The notes beneath the pieces are model-generated. The model saw only the letters and a program-made list of their open reading frames with translations, ran no database searches and was not told the DNA's origin. Shown one piece after another: positions 6,751 to 14,266 of a stretch of DNA of 25,024 bases. This DNA is from Eutrophocola sp964490145. GTDB lineage: Bacteria > Pseudomonadota > Gammaproteobacteria > Pseudomonadales > Pseudohongiellaceae. The stretch spans positions 1 through 25,024 of the forward strand of contig CAZBBS010000040.1 in the NCBI GenBank assembly GCA_964490145.1, written 5' to 3'. The first letter of the stretch is position 1; every line of letters starts with the position of its first letter. Both the position numbers and the translations under genes were made by a program.

Positions 6751-7860
6751 TCATTTTGGTGATAACAGTGATGAGCCGTCCTTGATCAGCAGTCGGTTGT
6801 CACCGCGGCCGGCAATAAAAAGACTGTCTTTCACCGGAAAGGCAGTGGTGGCGTAATTGAACAGGCTGTCACCCGGGCCGCGGGCCAGTTCCCGGGACGT
6901 GCCGGTCACAGGATTGATCAGGGCAATGAGCCAGGGTTGTGGACACTGGGGGCCGTTGCAGGCAGCGATACTGGCTGCTGTGGTGTCCTGCGCTGCAACC
7001 AGGAGGTTGCCGTCTTCAAGTGTGATGATGTTATCCGGCAGATATTCCAGTGGCAGGTCACGCCGCTCACCGGTTTGCCGGTTCCAGCTTACCAGGGCGG
7101 ATGCGCTCCAGGTGCTGATATACAGGGTCTTTTCATCTGAACTGTGGGCCAGGCCATTGGCACCGCTGAGTGGGCCAATGTCGACTTCTGCAAAATGGTC
7201 ATTTTCCCAGGACAGCAATTTGCCGGTGGCTTCACCGCGGGCCATGCGTTGCCATTCGTTGTCAGCATCATCAGGATTATAAAAACTGCTGGCATAGAGT
7301 GAGCCGTCACTCATGGCAATGACTGAATTGGGCAGCGTGCCTTCAGGCATGGGCAGGCAGCCTATCCAGTCCACAACCGGCGTTACGTTGCCGCGTATCC
7401 GGAACACTTCAATGGCGTGACGGTCGCCGTCGTTGGCGGCAAACAGTAAATGCGTGTTGTTTGCACCGGGCAGCAGGTCGATGCCGGAAAGCGAAAACCG
7501 TTCGGGATCAAGCGGAGCCGGGCAATGACTGTTCCAGATCACATCCGGAAGAATGCGGCTGCTGGCATCCGGAAACAGTGCGCGTGAGGTGAGTGAACCG
7601 GTGTCGACCAGGAACAGGTGGGCCGCAATGCCCACGTTCAGGCCGCTGGTAACCAGCAAGTCAGTGTCTGGAATCCGGACAATATCCTCTGCAGCTACCG
7701 GGCCGCAGAGAAAGGAGAACTCACTGGTGTCCTGGCAGTTGTATGAAGCCTGAGCCGTCGGTTCTGGCGTCTGGCAGCCTGATGACAACAGGGCGCCCAG
7801 ACAAAACAGCCGGCAGAAAAGTTGCCGGCTGTTGGTGATTGCATTGGTCAGGTCGAACAT
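6751..7860 (-). CDS. Probable exported lipoprotein with SMP-30/strictosidine-synthase-like beta-propeller
   Basis: A 369-residue exported protein. The N-terminus has a hydrophobic stretch ending LGALLSSGCQ, with Cys29 as the likely lipidated residue; the lipobox is imperfect (Ser at -3). The rest has the repeating strand pattern of a six-bladed propeller of the arylesterase/gluconolactonase/strictosidine-synthase class: FSLSGIDLLPG, GTLPNSVIAMSDGSLYASSFY, GANGLAHSSDEKTLYISTWSASALVSW, YLPDNIITLEDGNLLVA. These blades usually hold a central Ca ion, and esterase or lactonase activity is typical of relatives, but the activity here is not proven. ATG at 7860 follows the aroG stop by only 3 nt, so translation is probably coupled. 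Confidence 0.75.
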   Translation of the reverse strand: MFDLTNAITNSRQLFCRLFCLGALLSSGCQTPEPTAQASYNCQDTSEFSFLCGPVAAEDIVRIPDTDLLVTSGLNVGIAAHLFLVDTGSLTSRALFPDASSRILPDVIWNSHCPAPLDPERFSLSGIDLLPGANNTHLLFAANDGDRHAIEVFRIRGNVTPVVDWIGCLPMPEGTLPNSVIAMSDGSLYASSFYNPDDADNEWQRMARGEATGKLLSWENDHFAEVDIGPLSGANGLAHSSDEKTLYISTWSASALVSWNRQTGERRDLPLEYLPDNIITLEDGNLLVAAQDTTAASIAACNGPQCPQPWLIALINPVTGTSRELARGPGDSLFNYATTAFPVKDSLFIAGRGDNRLLIKDGSSLLSPK

Positions 7861-7863
7861 TGA

Positions 7864-8928
7864 TTACTTTTGCTGACGTCGGCTTTTTACCGAATCAGCC
7901 AGTTCTGACAGCAGGGCAGTGGTATCTTCCCAGGCCATGCAGGCATCGGTGATGCTCTGGCCATAGGTGAGTTCCTGTCCGGGAATCATTTTCTGGTTGC
8001 CGGCCACCAGGTGGCTTTCCAGCATCACGCCCTTGATGTGATTCTCGCCATTGGCAATCTGGTATGCCACGTCGCGACACACCACCACCTGACGGTCGTG
8101 GTTCTTGTTGGAGTTGGCGTGGCTGCAGTCGATGATGATGTTCTGGCGCAGTCCGGCCTTGGCCAGTTTTTCAGCCACATCATGAACATTTTCCGGATCG
8201 TAGTTGGTGTGTTTGTGGCCGCCGCGCAGGATGATATGACAGTCTTCATTGCCCGCAGTCTGGAAAATCGCGGAGTGCCCCTGCTTGGTGACCGACAGGA
8301 AGTGGTGAGGATGAGAAGCAGAGCCTATGGCGTCAATCGCAATCTGTACGTCACCAGTGGTGCCGTTCTTGAAACCCACGGGGCAGGACAGGCCTGATGC
8401 CAGTTCGCGGTGGCACTGGGATTCCGTCGTACGAGCCCCGATGGCACCCCAGGCGATGAGGTCGGCCACATACTGCGGGCTGATCAGATCCAGATATTCA
8501 GTGCCGGCAGGAATGCCCTGGTCTGCCAGGTCCAGCAGAAGCTTGCGGGCAATGCGCAGGCCGTCGTTGATCTGGAAGCTGTCGTTCATGTAAGGATCGT
8601 TAATCAGGCCTTTCCAGCCAACAGTAGTGCGGGGTTTTTCGAAATAGACCCGCATAACGATCAGCAGGTCATCCTTCAGCGCTTCCATGGGGCCGGCCAG
8701 ACGTTGGGCATACTCCAGAGCAGCCTTGGTATCGTGAATGGAACACGGGCCGGTAATGACCAGCAGGCGGTCGTCCTCGCCTCGCAGAATTTTCTGGATG
8801 CCGCTGCGGGCAGTATAGACAGTGTCAGCAGCCTTGTCCGAAATCGGGAATTCGTTCAGCAACTGCTCGGGGGAGAGCAGTTCCTTCATGGCCTTAATAC
8901 GAAGGTCGTCGGTCTGTTGCGTAACCAT
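7864..8928 (-). CDS. aroG: 3-deoxy-7-phosphoheptulonate synthase (DAHP synthase, AroFGH type)
   Basis: First enzyme of the shikimate pathway: phosphoenolpyruvate plus erythrose 4-phosphate gives DAHP. The protein aligns with E. coli AroG end to end: DDLRIKAMKELLSPEQLL, ITGPCSIHD with the metal-binding Cys, MRVYFEKPRTTVGWKG, LINDPYMNDSFQINDGLRIAR, GAIGARTTESQ, PVGFKNGT, HIILRGG, IIDCSHANS and GVMLESHLVAGNQ. I prefer ATG 8928 (MVTQQTDDLRIK, 354 residues) because AAGAG precedes it by 8 nt and the family N-terminus fits; ATG 8946 would add six residues without a ribosome-binding site. Which aromatic amino acid inhibits it cannot be read safely. It lies 70 nt behind ileS, across a palindrome, and so may share ileS transcription. 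Confidence 0.96.
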   Translation of the reverse strand: MVTQQTDDLRIKAMKELLSPEQLLNEFPISDKAADTVYTARSGIQKILRGEDDRLLVITGPCSIHDTKAALEYAQRLAGPMEALKDDLLIVMRVYFEKPRTTVGWKGLINDPYMNDSFQINDGLRIARKLLLDLADQGIPAGTEYLDLISPQYVADLIAWGAIGARTTESQCHRELASGLSCPVGFKNGTTGDVQIAIDAIGSASHPHHFLSVTKQGHSAIFQTAGNEDCHIILRGGHKHTNYDPENVHDVAEKLAKAGLRQNIIIDCSHANSNKNHDRQVVVCRDVAYQIANGENHIKGVMLESHLVAGNQKMIPGQELTYGQSITDACMAWEDTTALLSELADSVKSRRQQK

Positions 8929-8950
8929 GGTCTTGTCTCTTTTCATAAAT

Positions 8951-8993
8951 TGGGGTCAGAACACTATTTCTATATAAAGATGATCTGACCCCA
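8951..8993. repeat. Perfect 10-bp inverted repeat (TGGGGTCAGA ... TCTGACCCCA)
   Basis: Arms 8951-8960 and 8984-8993 are perfectly complementary around a 23-nt AT-rich loop, in the ileS-aroG gap. Six T on the plus strand follow the right arm; the minus strand, which carries both genes, has no good T-tail, so it is not a clear terminator for ileS. GGGGTCAG-type palindromes are common dispersed repeats near REP-associated transposases in proteobacteria; no such transposase lies here. Confidence 0.7.
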
Positions 8994-8998
8994 TTTTT

Positions 8999-11900
8999 TC
9001 AGTTGTCGCTTTTCTGGATATCCAGTGTCAGGGCATTGCCGTCCACATCGAAGCTGTGGGTACTGGCGCTGGCCGCCGTGAAAGTGTTGCACAGGGTTTC
9101 ACCTGCGATGTAATCACGATGTTTTTCGATGGCGCTGGCCAGGCGCTCATCGGCGTTATAGGTAATGCTGATGCGGTCGGTGACATTCAGGCCAATATCC
9201 TTGCGGGTTTTCTGGATGCGGTTGATCACTTCACGGGCCAGGCCCTCATCGATCAGGTCGTCATTGAGTTCGCAATCCATATCAATGGAGATGAAGCGGT
9301 TGGACAGTGCCTGGGTTCCTTCCTTGGCTTCACGGAACACCAGGATGTCATCAGTGCTGAAGCTTTCACCGTCAATCACCAGACTGCCATCTTCCTGTAA
9401 CTGGTTAAGGGCTTTGGCATCCAGATCCTGAATCGCCATACGGTACTGATTGAAGGCCTTGCCGAAGCGCTTGCCCAGTACCGGTGAGTTGGGCTTGGCA
9501 AACAGGTTGATGTATTGGTCTTCCTCGGTGGTATACACCACGGATTTCACATTCAGTTCACCGGCGATGTAATCCTCCAGTCGGCTGATTTCATCGAGCA
9601 TGTCCTGGCTTTCATGGATTACCGTCAGGGTGCTCAGCGGGATCTTGGTCTTGATCTTCACCTGTTCGCGTTTCTGTCTGCCCAGCAGGATGATGTTCTG
9701 CATGCGCGATACAGCCTGTTCCAGCACGGGCTGGATCAGGTCACTTTCGGCGTGGGGGTAGTGGCACAAGTGTACGGATTTGTGACGGGTGGCCGTGTCG
9801 CCGGCAAACTGTCCAAGGGCCTGGTAGATGTGCTCGGCCAGGAAGGGGGCGAACGGGGCCATGCAAATGGTTAGCTCATTCAGCGTGGTGTAAAGGGTCT
9901 GATAGGCCGCGTGCTTGTCGGCGGTCATCTCTTCCACCCAGAAGCGGGAGCGGTTCAGGCGGATGTACCAGTTGGTCAGGTCTTCGATGAACTCGAACAG
10001 GGCCGGTACCACGTTATAGAGTTTGTATTCAGCCATCTCCCGGGCCACGTTGGCCTTCAGGGATTGCAGGCGGGACAGAATCCACTGGTCGGTGATGTTT
10101 TCCGGCTTCACATGGTGAGTATCGGCCTTCCAGTGATCGATCTCCGCATAGGTGGCCAGGAACTTGAAGGAGTTGTACCAGGGCAGCAGGGCGCGGCGTA
10201 CCATGTCCTTCACACCGGCATCGGCAAAGCGCTGCTCCTCGGCTTTCACCAGGCCGGAGTTGATCAGGTACAAGCGCAGTGCGTCCGCCCCGTATTCCTC
10301 CATCAGGATGTCCGGCGGCGTGTAGTTCTGCAGGCGCTTGGACATCTTCTTGCCGTCCTCGGCCATGACGATGCCGTTAACGATGACGTTACGGAATGCC
10401 GGTTTGTCGAACAGGGCAGTACTCAGCACCAGCAGGGTGTAGAACCAGCCACGGGTCTGGTCCAGACCTTCGGCAATGTATTCCGCCGGGAAACCGGCTT
10501 CGAACAGGGTCTGGTTTTCGAAGGGATAGTGCAGCTGGGCATAGGGCATGGAGCCGGATTCAAACCAGCAGTCCAGCACTTCGTCCACGCGGTGGTAGGT
10601 ACCTTCCTCGCCATCAATGGTGAAGGTCAGTTCGTCCACGTTTTCCCGGTGCAGGTCGTCAATGCGCACACCGCTGAACTGTTCCAGTTCATCGATGGAG
10701 CCAATGCACAGGGCCTTGTCGGAAACGTCGTTGATCCAGATCGGCAGCGGCGTACCCCAGTACCGGTTGCGGGAGATACACCAGTCGATGGCGTTGTCCA
10801 GCCAGTTGCCCATGCGGCCGTCACGGATGTGATCAGGTACCCAGTTAATGGTCTGATTGTTGGCGGCGATACGCTCCTTGATCTGCTCCACCTTCACGTA
10901 CCAGGACGGAATGGTGCGATAGATGATCGGCGTATCCGAACGTGGACAGAAGGGATAGCTGTGCTGGTATACCTCCTGGATATACAGTTTGCCTTCCTCT
11001 TTCAGGCGACGAATGATGTCCCTGTCGGCATCCTTCACGTACACGCCAGCGTAGTCAGTGACTTCAGGAGTGTACTTGCCTTCCAGATCCACCGGGCAGA
11101 CCAGGGCATTGATGCCGTTGGCTTTCATGACCCGGAAGTCATCCTCACCAAAGGCTGGTGCCTGGTGCACTATACCGGTACCGGCGTCGGTGGACACATA
11201 ATCATCTGCCACAACCTGGAAGGCCCCTTCGCTTTCCAGGTCAGCAAAATAGGGGAAGAGGGGTTCGTATTTTCTGCCCACCAGATCCTTGCCGGTGCAT
11301 TCGGACAGTACCTCCAGATTCTTTCCCTTGCCCACAGCTTCAAGCCGTTCTTTAGCCAGGTAGATATCGCGGTCCAGGTCAGCATCGTGCACCTTCACGT
11401 AGGTGATGTTCTCGTTAACACACAAGCCCAGGTTGGACGGCAGGGTCCAGGGAGTGGTGGTCCACGCACTCAGGTAGGCCTCTTCATCTTTCAGCTTGAA
11501 CAGAACCGTGATGGCGGGGTCCTGAACATCCTGATAGTTGGAACCGGCTTCGAAGTTGGACAGCACCGTACCCAGCGCCGTGGAGAAGGGCACTACTTTC
11601 ACGCCGCGATAGATCAGATCTTTTTCCCAAAGCTGCTTCATCACCCACCAGACCGACTCCATGAAGGAGGGGTCCATGGTTTTGTAGTCGTTGTCGAAGT
11701 CCACCCAGCGGCCGATACGGGTGATGGTCTTGCGCCATTCTTTGGTATAGCGCTGCACGATGCCGCGGCATTCATCGTTGTAGCCTTTCACGCCGAGTTT
11801 CTCGACAGCTTCTATGGCGGACATGCCTAAGGCCTTGTCGATTTCATGTTCGATGGGCAGACCGTGGCAGTCCCAGCCGAAACGGCGCTGCACGTAGAAA

Positions 11901-12136
11901 CCCTTCATGGTGTAGTAGCGGGGAATGATGTCCTTCAGGGTGGAGCCCACCAGGTGGCCGTGGTGTGGCAGACCGGTGGCAAAGGGCGGGCCGTCATAAA
12001 AAATATAGGGCGGCTTGTCCTTGCTCTGTTCCAGTGATTGCTGGAATACGTTTTCCTTTTCCCAGAAGTCGAGCACGGCATGCTCGGCCTGGACAAAGGA
12101 AAAGCTTTCACTGGTGTTTTCAGTATTGTCTGTCAC
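8999..12136 (-). CDS. ileS: Isoleucyl-tRNA synthetase, type 2 (IleRS2)
   Basis: Class I aminoacyl-tRNA synthetase that charges tRNA-Ile and edits valine. 1045 residues. The HIGH motif is HHGH at 58-61 within FYDGPPFATGLPHHGH, and the KMSKS motif is KMSKR around residue 598. The editing domain (SAWTTTPWTLPSN, GTGIVHQAPAFGEDD) and the anticodon-binding region are present. Length, the FATGLPHxGH wording, RRFGWDCHGLPIEHEIDK, and the long C-terminal part without the Zn-finger of E. coli IleS mark the eukaryote-like type, which is also known for tolerating mupirocin. The start is GTG at 12136 with GGGAA upstream. Neighbours are aroG downstream, not lspA as in E. coli. An Ile-rich leader ORF and terminator lie directly upstream (12164-12295). 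Confidence 0.97.
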   Translation of the reverse strand: MTDNTENTSESFSFVQAEHAVLDFWEKENVFQQSLEQSKDKPPYIFYDGPPFATGLPHHGHLVGSTLKDIIPRYYTMKGFYVQRRFGWDCHGLPIEHEIDKALGMSAIEAVEKLGVKGYNDECRGIVQRYTKEWRKTITRIGRWVDFDNDYKTMDPSFMESVWWVMKQLWEKDLIYRGVKVVPFSTALGTVLSNFEAGSNYQDVQDPAITVLFKLKDEEAYLSAWTTTPWTLPSNLGLCVNENITYVKVHDADLDRDIYLAKERLEAVGKGKNLEVLSECTGKDLVGRKYEPLFPYFADLESEGAFQVVADDYVSTDAGTGIVHQAPAFGEDDFRVMKANGINALVCPVDLEGKYTPEVTDYAGVYVKDADRDIIRRLKEEGKLYIQEVYQHSYPFCPRSDTPIIYRTIPSWYVKVEQIKERIAANNQTINWVPDHIRDGRMGNWLDNAIDWCISRNRYWGTPLPIWINDVSDKALCIGSIDELEQFSGVRIDDLHRENVDELTFTIDGEEGTYHRVDEVLDCWFESGSMPYAQLHYPFENQTLFEAGFPAEYIAEGLDQTRGWFYTLLVLSTALFDKPAFRNVIVNGIVMAEDGKKMSKRLQNYTPPDILMEEYGADALRLYLINSGLVKAEEQRFADAGVKDMVRRALLPWYNSFKFLATYAEIDHWKADTHHVKPENITDQWILSRLQSLKANVAREMAEYKLYNVVPALFEFIEDLTNWYIRLNRSRFWVEEMTADKHAAYQTLYTTLNELTICMAPFAPFLAEHIYQALGQFAGDTATRHKSVHLCHYPHAESDLIQPVLEQAVSRMQNIILLGRQKREQVKIKTKIPLSTLTVIHESQDMLDEISRLEDYIAGELNVKSVVYTTEEDQYINLFAKPNSPVLGKRFGKAFNQYRMAIQDLDAKALNQLQEDGSLVIDGESFSTDDILVFREAKEGTQALSNRFISIDMDCELNDDLIDEGLAREVINRIQKTRKDIGLNVTDRISITYNADERLASAIEKHRDYIAGETLCNTFTAASASTHSFDVDGNALTLDIQKSDN

Positions 12137-12163
12137 GTTGGTTCCCGTTGTTTATCTGAGCTA

Positions 12164-12195
12164 AGAAATGAAAAACCCGCCTGGAGGCGGGTTTT
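12164..12195 (-). terminator. Intrinsic terminator in the ileS leader (probable attenuator)
   Basis: Minus strand: AAAACCCGCC (12195-12186), loop TCCA, GGCGGGTTTT (12181-12172), then TCATTT. A perfect 10-bp stem ending in U-rich sequence, about 30 nt before the ileS GTG. No minus-strand gene lies close upstream (the next ends at 12874), and 30 nt leaves little room for a separate ileS promoter, so ileS transcripts probably have to pass this hairpin. On the plus strand only TTTTC follows, so minus-strand termination is favoured. Confidence 0.85.
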
Positions 12196-12295
12196 CAAAC
12201 TTTTTACAAAGATCTACTCTTCATCCGCCCCGGTCAGCGCCGAATAATGTAAATAATAAAGAAAGAGTATATCGCGGTGTAAGTCATGGCGGTGA
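12183..12295 (-). promoter_or_regulatory. Alternative pairing segments of an ileS transcription attenuator
   Basis: In the minus-strand RNA, segment 2 (GGGGCGG, 12231-12225) starts two bases after the leader stop. It can pair with segment 3 (CCGCCUC, 12190-12184) for 7 bp with one G-U; that consumes the left terminator arm and would act as antiterminator. Segment 2 with the next bases (GGCGGaUGA, 12229-12221) can instead pair with segment 1 (UCACCGCC, 12295-12288) just before the leader ATG for 8 bp with one bulged A. These are the exclusive pairings expected of an amino-acid-operon attenuator. Pairings were read by eye, without energies. Confidence 0.6.
12234..12287 (-). CDS. Putative Ile-rich leader peptide of ileS
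   Basis: ATG at 12287 encodes MTYTAIYSFFIIYIIRR and a TGA stop, 17 residues with five Ile codons (ATA at codon 6; ATT at 11, 12, 14 and 15). Four lie in the five codons 11-15, two codons before the stop. The antiterminator segment begins two bases after the stop, as in the trp and ilv leaders. Stalling at hungry Ile codons would free segment 2 to block the terminator, raising ileS expression when charged tRNA-Ile is low. An in-frame ATG at 12311 would give 25 residues (MKSLSFTA first). Neither start has a clear ribosome-binding site, which is the weak point; the Ile clustering and position carry the call. Confidence 0.6.
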   Translation of the reverse strand: MTYTAIYSFFIIYIIRR

Positions 12296-12323
12296 AGGAT
12301 AGACTTTTCATGGTCAATGTCAA
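12296..12323 (-). promoter_or_regulatory. Possible sigma70 promoter for the ileS leader transcript
   Basis: Minus strand: TTGACA (12323-12318), 16-bp spacer, TATCCT (12301-12296). Transcription would start around 12289, making the leader ORF almost leaderless. An alternative is TGGACA (12385-12380), 16 bp, GATACT (12363-12358), which would leave a longer 5' UTR. Both rest only on hexamer match. Confidence 0.4.
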
Positions 12324-12429
12324 GTCGACATTATTTCGAAAATCAGTAAGTTGGCGTAGTATCAGCGGTCTTTGCTGGCTGTCCATCCCGAACCGGGATC
12401 GTCCAACCGATCTCTTGGGAAACAGGATC

Positions 12430-12858
12430 ATGTCAGTCCAACTCATCGTGCATCAAAACCCTGACTACCTGGCGGTCCTGTGGGGTGGGAAGTTCTCCCA
12501 GGAAAACCTCGACCTGTATTTTGCTGCCCTTTATACCCTCACCGAGGAGGCAAGAAGCCTGCCCCGTTTACACGACGCCAGACATATCAACATGGATGTG
12601 TCGGCGGAACTCATCCGCTCAGTCTGTAAAAGCCGTATCGAACTGTTTCGTCAAGGGATGCCGCTGATCAAGGGGGCGGTGCTGGTGGAGGACAAACTGG
12701 ACTATGGCATGCTCAGGATGTTCTCGGTTTACTACGACAATCCGGAACTCGACCTGCGGATATTTTCAAAAATCGAGGATGCCTGGGAATGGCTGGAAGT
12801 GGCTGGCTCCGGCGATCCCTTCGTTGGCATGGAGCCGGAAGACCCGCGCAGCCCTTGA
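12430..12858 (+). CDS. STAS/SpoIIAA-like small cytosolic protein
   Basis: 142 residues from ATG 12430, chosen because it starts a compact domain (MSVQLIVHQNPDYLAVLWGG) and has AGGA just upstream; the open frame back to 12286 does not look coding. The layout of a short strand pair, a helical stretch with LPRLHDARHINMDVSAELIRSVCK, the KGAVLVEDKLDYGMLRMF strand-helix unit, and a final FSKIEDAWEWLEV helix is like small bacterial SpoIIAA/SEC14-type STAS domains. No signal peptide or membrane segment. Such proteins are usually of unknown role. It is divergent from ileS and convergent with the PrpD-like gene, whose stop lies 15 nt away. Confidence 0.75.
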   Translation: MSVQLIVHQNPDYLAVLWGGKFSQENLDLYFAALYTLTEEARSLPRLHDARHINMDVSAELIRSVCKSRIELFRQGMPLIKGAVLVEDKLDYGMLRMFSVYYDNPELDLRIFSKIEDAWEWLEVAGSGDPFVGMEPEDPRSP

Positions 12859-12873
12859 TTCCTCAGTTTGCTT

Positions 12874-14256
12874 TCAACTTGTCGGGCTGGTCAGGCTGAT
12901 GATGTCTCCGGCATGCTCCTGATTGTCCAGATCCAGTGCCATGGCAATCACCGCTTGCTGCTGTTCCCCTGAAATGACTCCGCTGGCATTGGTGGTGAAC
13001 TTGCCAATGATGTCCGCCACCGGCATGGGGTTTTTTGCCGAACCCCGGTTGAATTCTTCGGTTTCCGTCACTGTACGTCCATCCTTCAGGACCAGGCTTA
13101 CCTCGCCTTTGAACTGCTCTGGACCGGGGAAGGTTTCATCCACCTGAAATTCAATGCGGTCAGCCAGTGCCAGGATCTGCTGATTGGCCAGAGCTTCAGG
13201 GCTGTAGGAAAACTTGTCTATCTTGCCACTCACCATGGCTTCAGCCAGGGTGAACTGCAGGCTCACGCGTCCGTGAGAATCGCTGTTCGGTCGGCGTTTT
13301 TCATGCAGGGGTTCACAGACGATGCCGACCTGGTATTCAGGGACCGGGCAGTGAATACTTTCGATATCGTCGGCTGAAATTCCCAAAGCCTTTTTCACCC
13401 TGAGCAGGGCATCGATATAGGGGTGGATCACATGGGCCACCGGAAAGGGTTTGAAAGAAGCGTTCTCACTTTCCCAGTGAGTGCCAAGGTTATCGGTGAG
13501 CATGGCCCAGTCCAGTGCAAGATTGTCATTCTGCAAATGCGAGGCTAGCAGGCCAAAACGCCCCTCATACACTTCCCCCGGCCCGGTAGTCCCGTTTTTG
13601 CCAAGAGTGGCCGCCTGTATGCCGGCCTGTGCCGCCCAGCCCGGATGCAGGAATTTGGATTGGGTGCCATCCACCCAGCATTGCAGCAGGCCGGAGGCAA
13701 AACTGCCGGCAATGCCCTGGGCGTTGGCCGTTTGTCTTGCATTGGCGTTCAGAAGCCATGAGGCCAGTACGGTCACACCGAAAGTGGCAAACAGGCCTGT
13801 GGGGTGGAAGCCGCGACGGTGAAACTGCTGCGGCGCAACGCTGCCAATGCGACAGGAAATTTCATTGCCCAGGGCGATAGCAGTGATCACATCCTTGCCG
13901 TTTAACTGGTCGCGCTGGGCCAGGGCGAGCGCCGCTGACACTGCCGGGCTGCTCATATGCACGATGGAGCGGTTATGGGTGTCATCAAACTCCAGTGCCT
14001 GGGACAGCGCGCCATTGGCAAAGGCAGCACCTGTCACGTTGACGGTTTCCGTACCGCCGATGATGCCGCAGGAACCGGAGCCCGTCAGGTCACAGGTTGA
14101 GGCAACAACAGATTTTCCAAATGCCGTTTCCCGTCCGGCCAGGGCCAGGCCAATGACATCGAGTACGCGCAGGCGGGTGTTGCTTATTACCTGTTCAGGC
14201 AGATCTTCAAATCGCAGGCTGGTGGCCCATTCGGCAAGGATATCGGAATAAGACAT
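12874..14256 (-). CDS. MmgE/PrpD family protein
   Basis: A 460-residue member of the MmgE/PrpD family, whose best-known members dehydrate 2-methylcitrate; others act on cis-aconitate or are decarboxylases. Family features are the all-helical N-terminal half (VISNTRLRVLDVIGLALAGRE, GAAFANGALSQALEFDDTHN, FHRRGFHPTGLFATFGVT) and the smaller C-terminal domain after VAHVIHPYIDALLRVKKALG. The active-site-like DDTH and RRGFHPT regions are present. I choose ATG 14256 (MSYSDILAEW), 10 nt after the transporter stop; an upstream ATG at 14313 would overlap the transporter by about 47 nt. No prpB or prpC accompanies it, so methylcitrate is not a safe substrate guess. Confidence 0.88.
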   Translation of the reverse strand: MSYSDILAEWATSLRFEDLPEQVISNTRLRVLDVIGLALAGRETAFGKSVVASTCDLTGSGSCGIIGGTETVNVTGAAFANGALSQALEFDDTHNRSIVHMSSPAVSAALALAQRDQLNGKDVITAIALGNEISCRIGSVAPQQFHRRGFHPTGLFATFGVTVLASWLLNANARQTANAQGIAGSFASGLLQCWVDGTQSKFLHPGWAAQAGIQAATLGKNGTTGPGEVYEGRFGLLASHLQNDNLALDWAMLTDNLGTHWESENASFKPFPVAHVIHPYIDALLRVKKALGISADDIESIHCPVPEYQVGIVCEPLHEKRRPNSDSHGRVSLQFTLAEAMVSGKIDKFSYSPEALANQQILALADRIEFQVDETFPGPEQFKGEVSLVLKDGRTVTETEEFNRGSAKNPMPVADIIGKFTTNASGVISGEQQQAVIAMALDLDNQEHAGDIISLTSPTS

Positions 14257-14266
14257 AGGATCGTTT

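Noticed and set aside
9911..11830. 639-residue plus-strand open frame opposite ileS
   Set aside because: Very long, but entirely antisense to the conserved IleRS core. Such shadows are common opposite long GC-rich genes; it has no recognisable domain.
12286..12429. N-terminal extension of the STAS-like protein
   Set aside because: The extra 48 residues look non-coding, and they overlap the proposed ileS leader and promoter region; ATG 12430 starts the domain cleanly.
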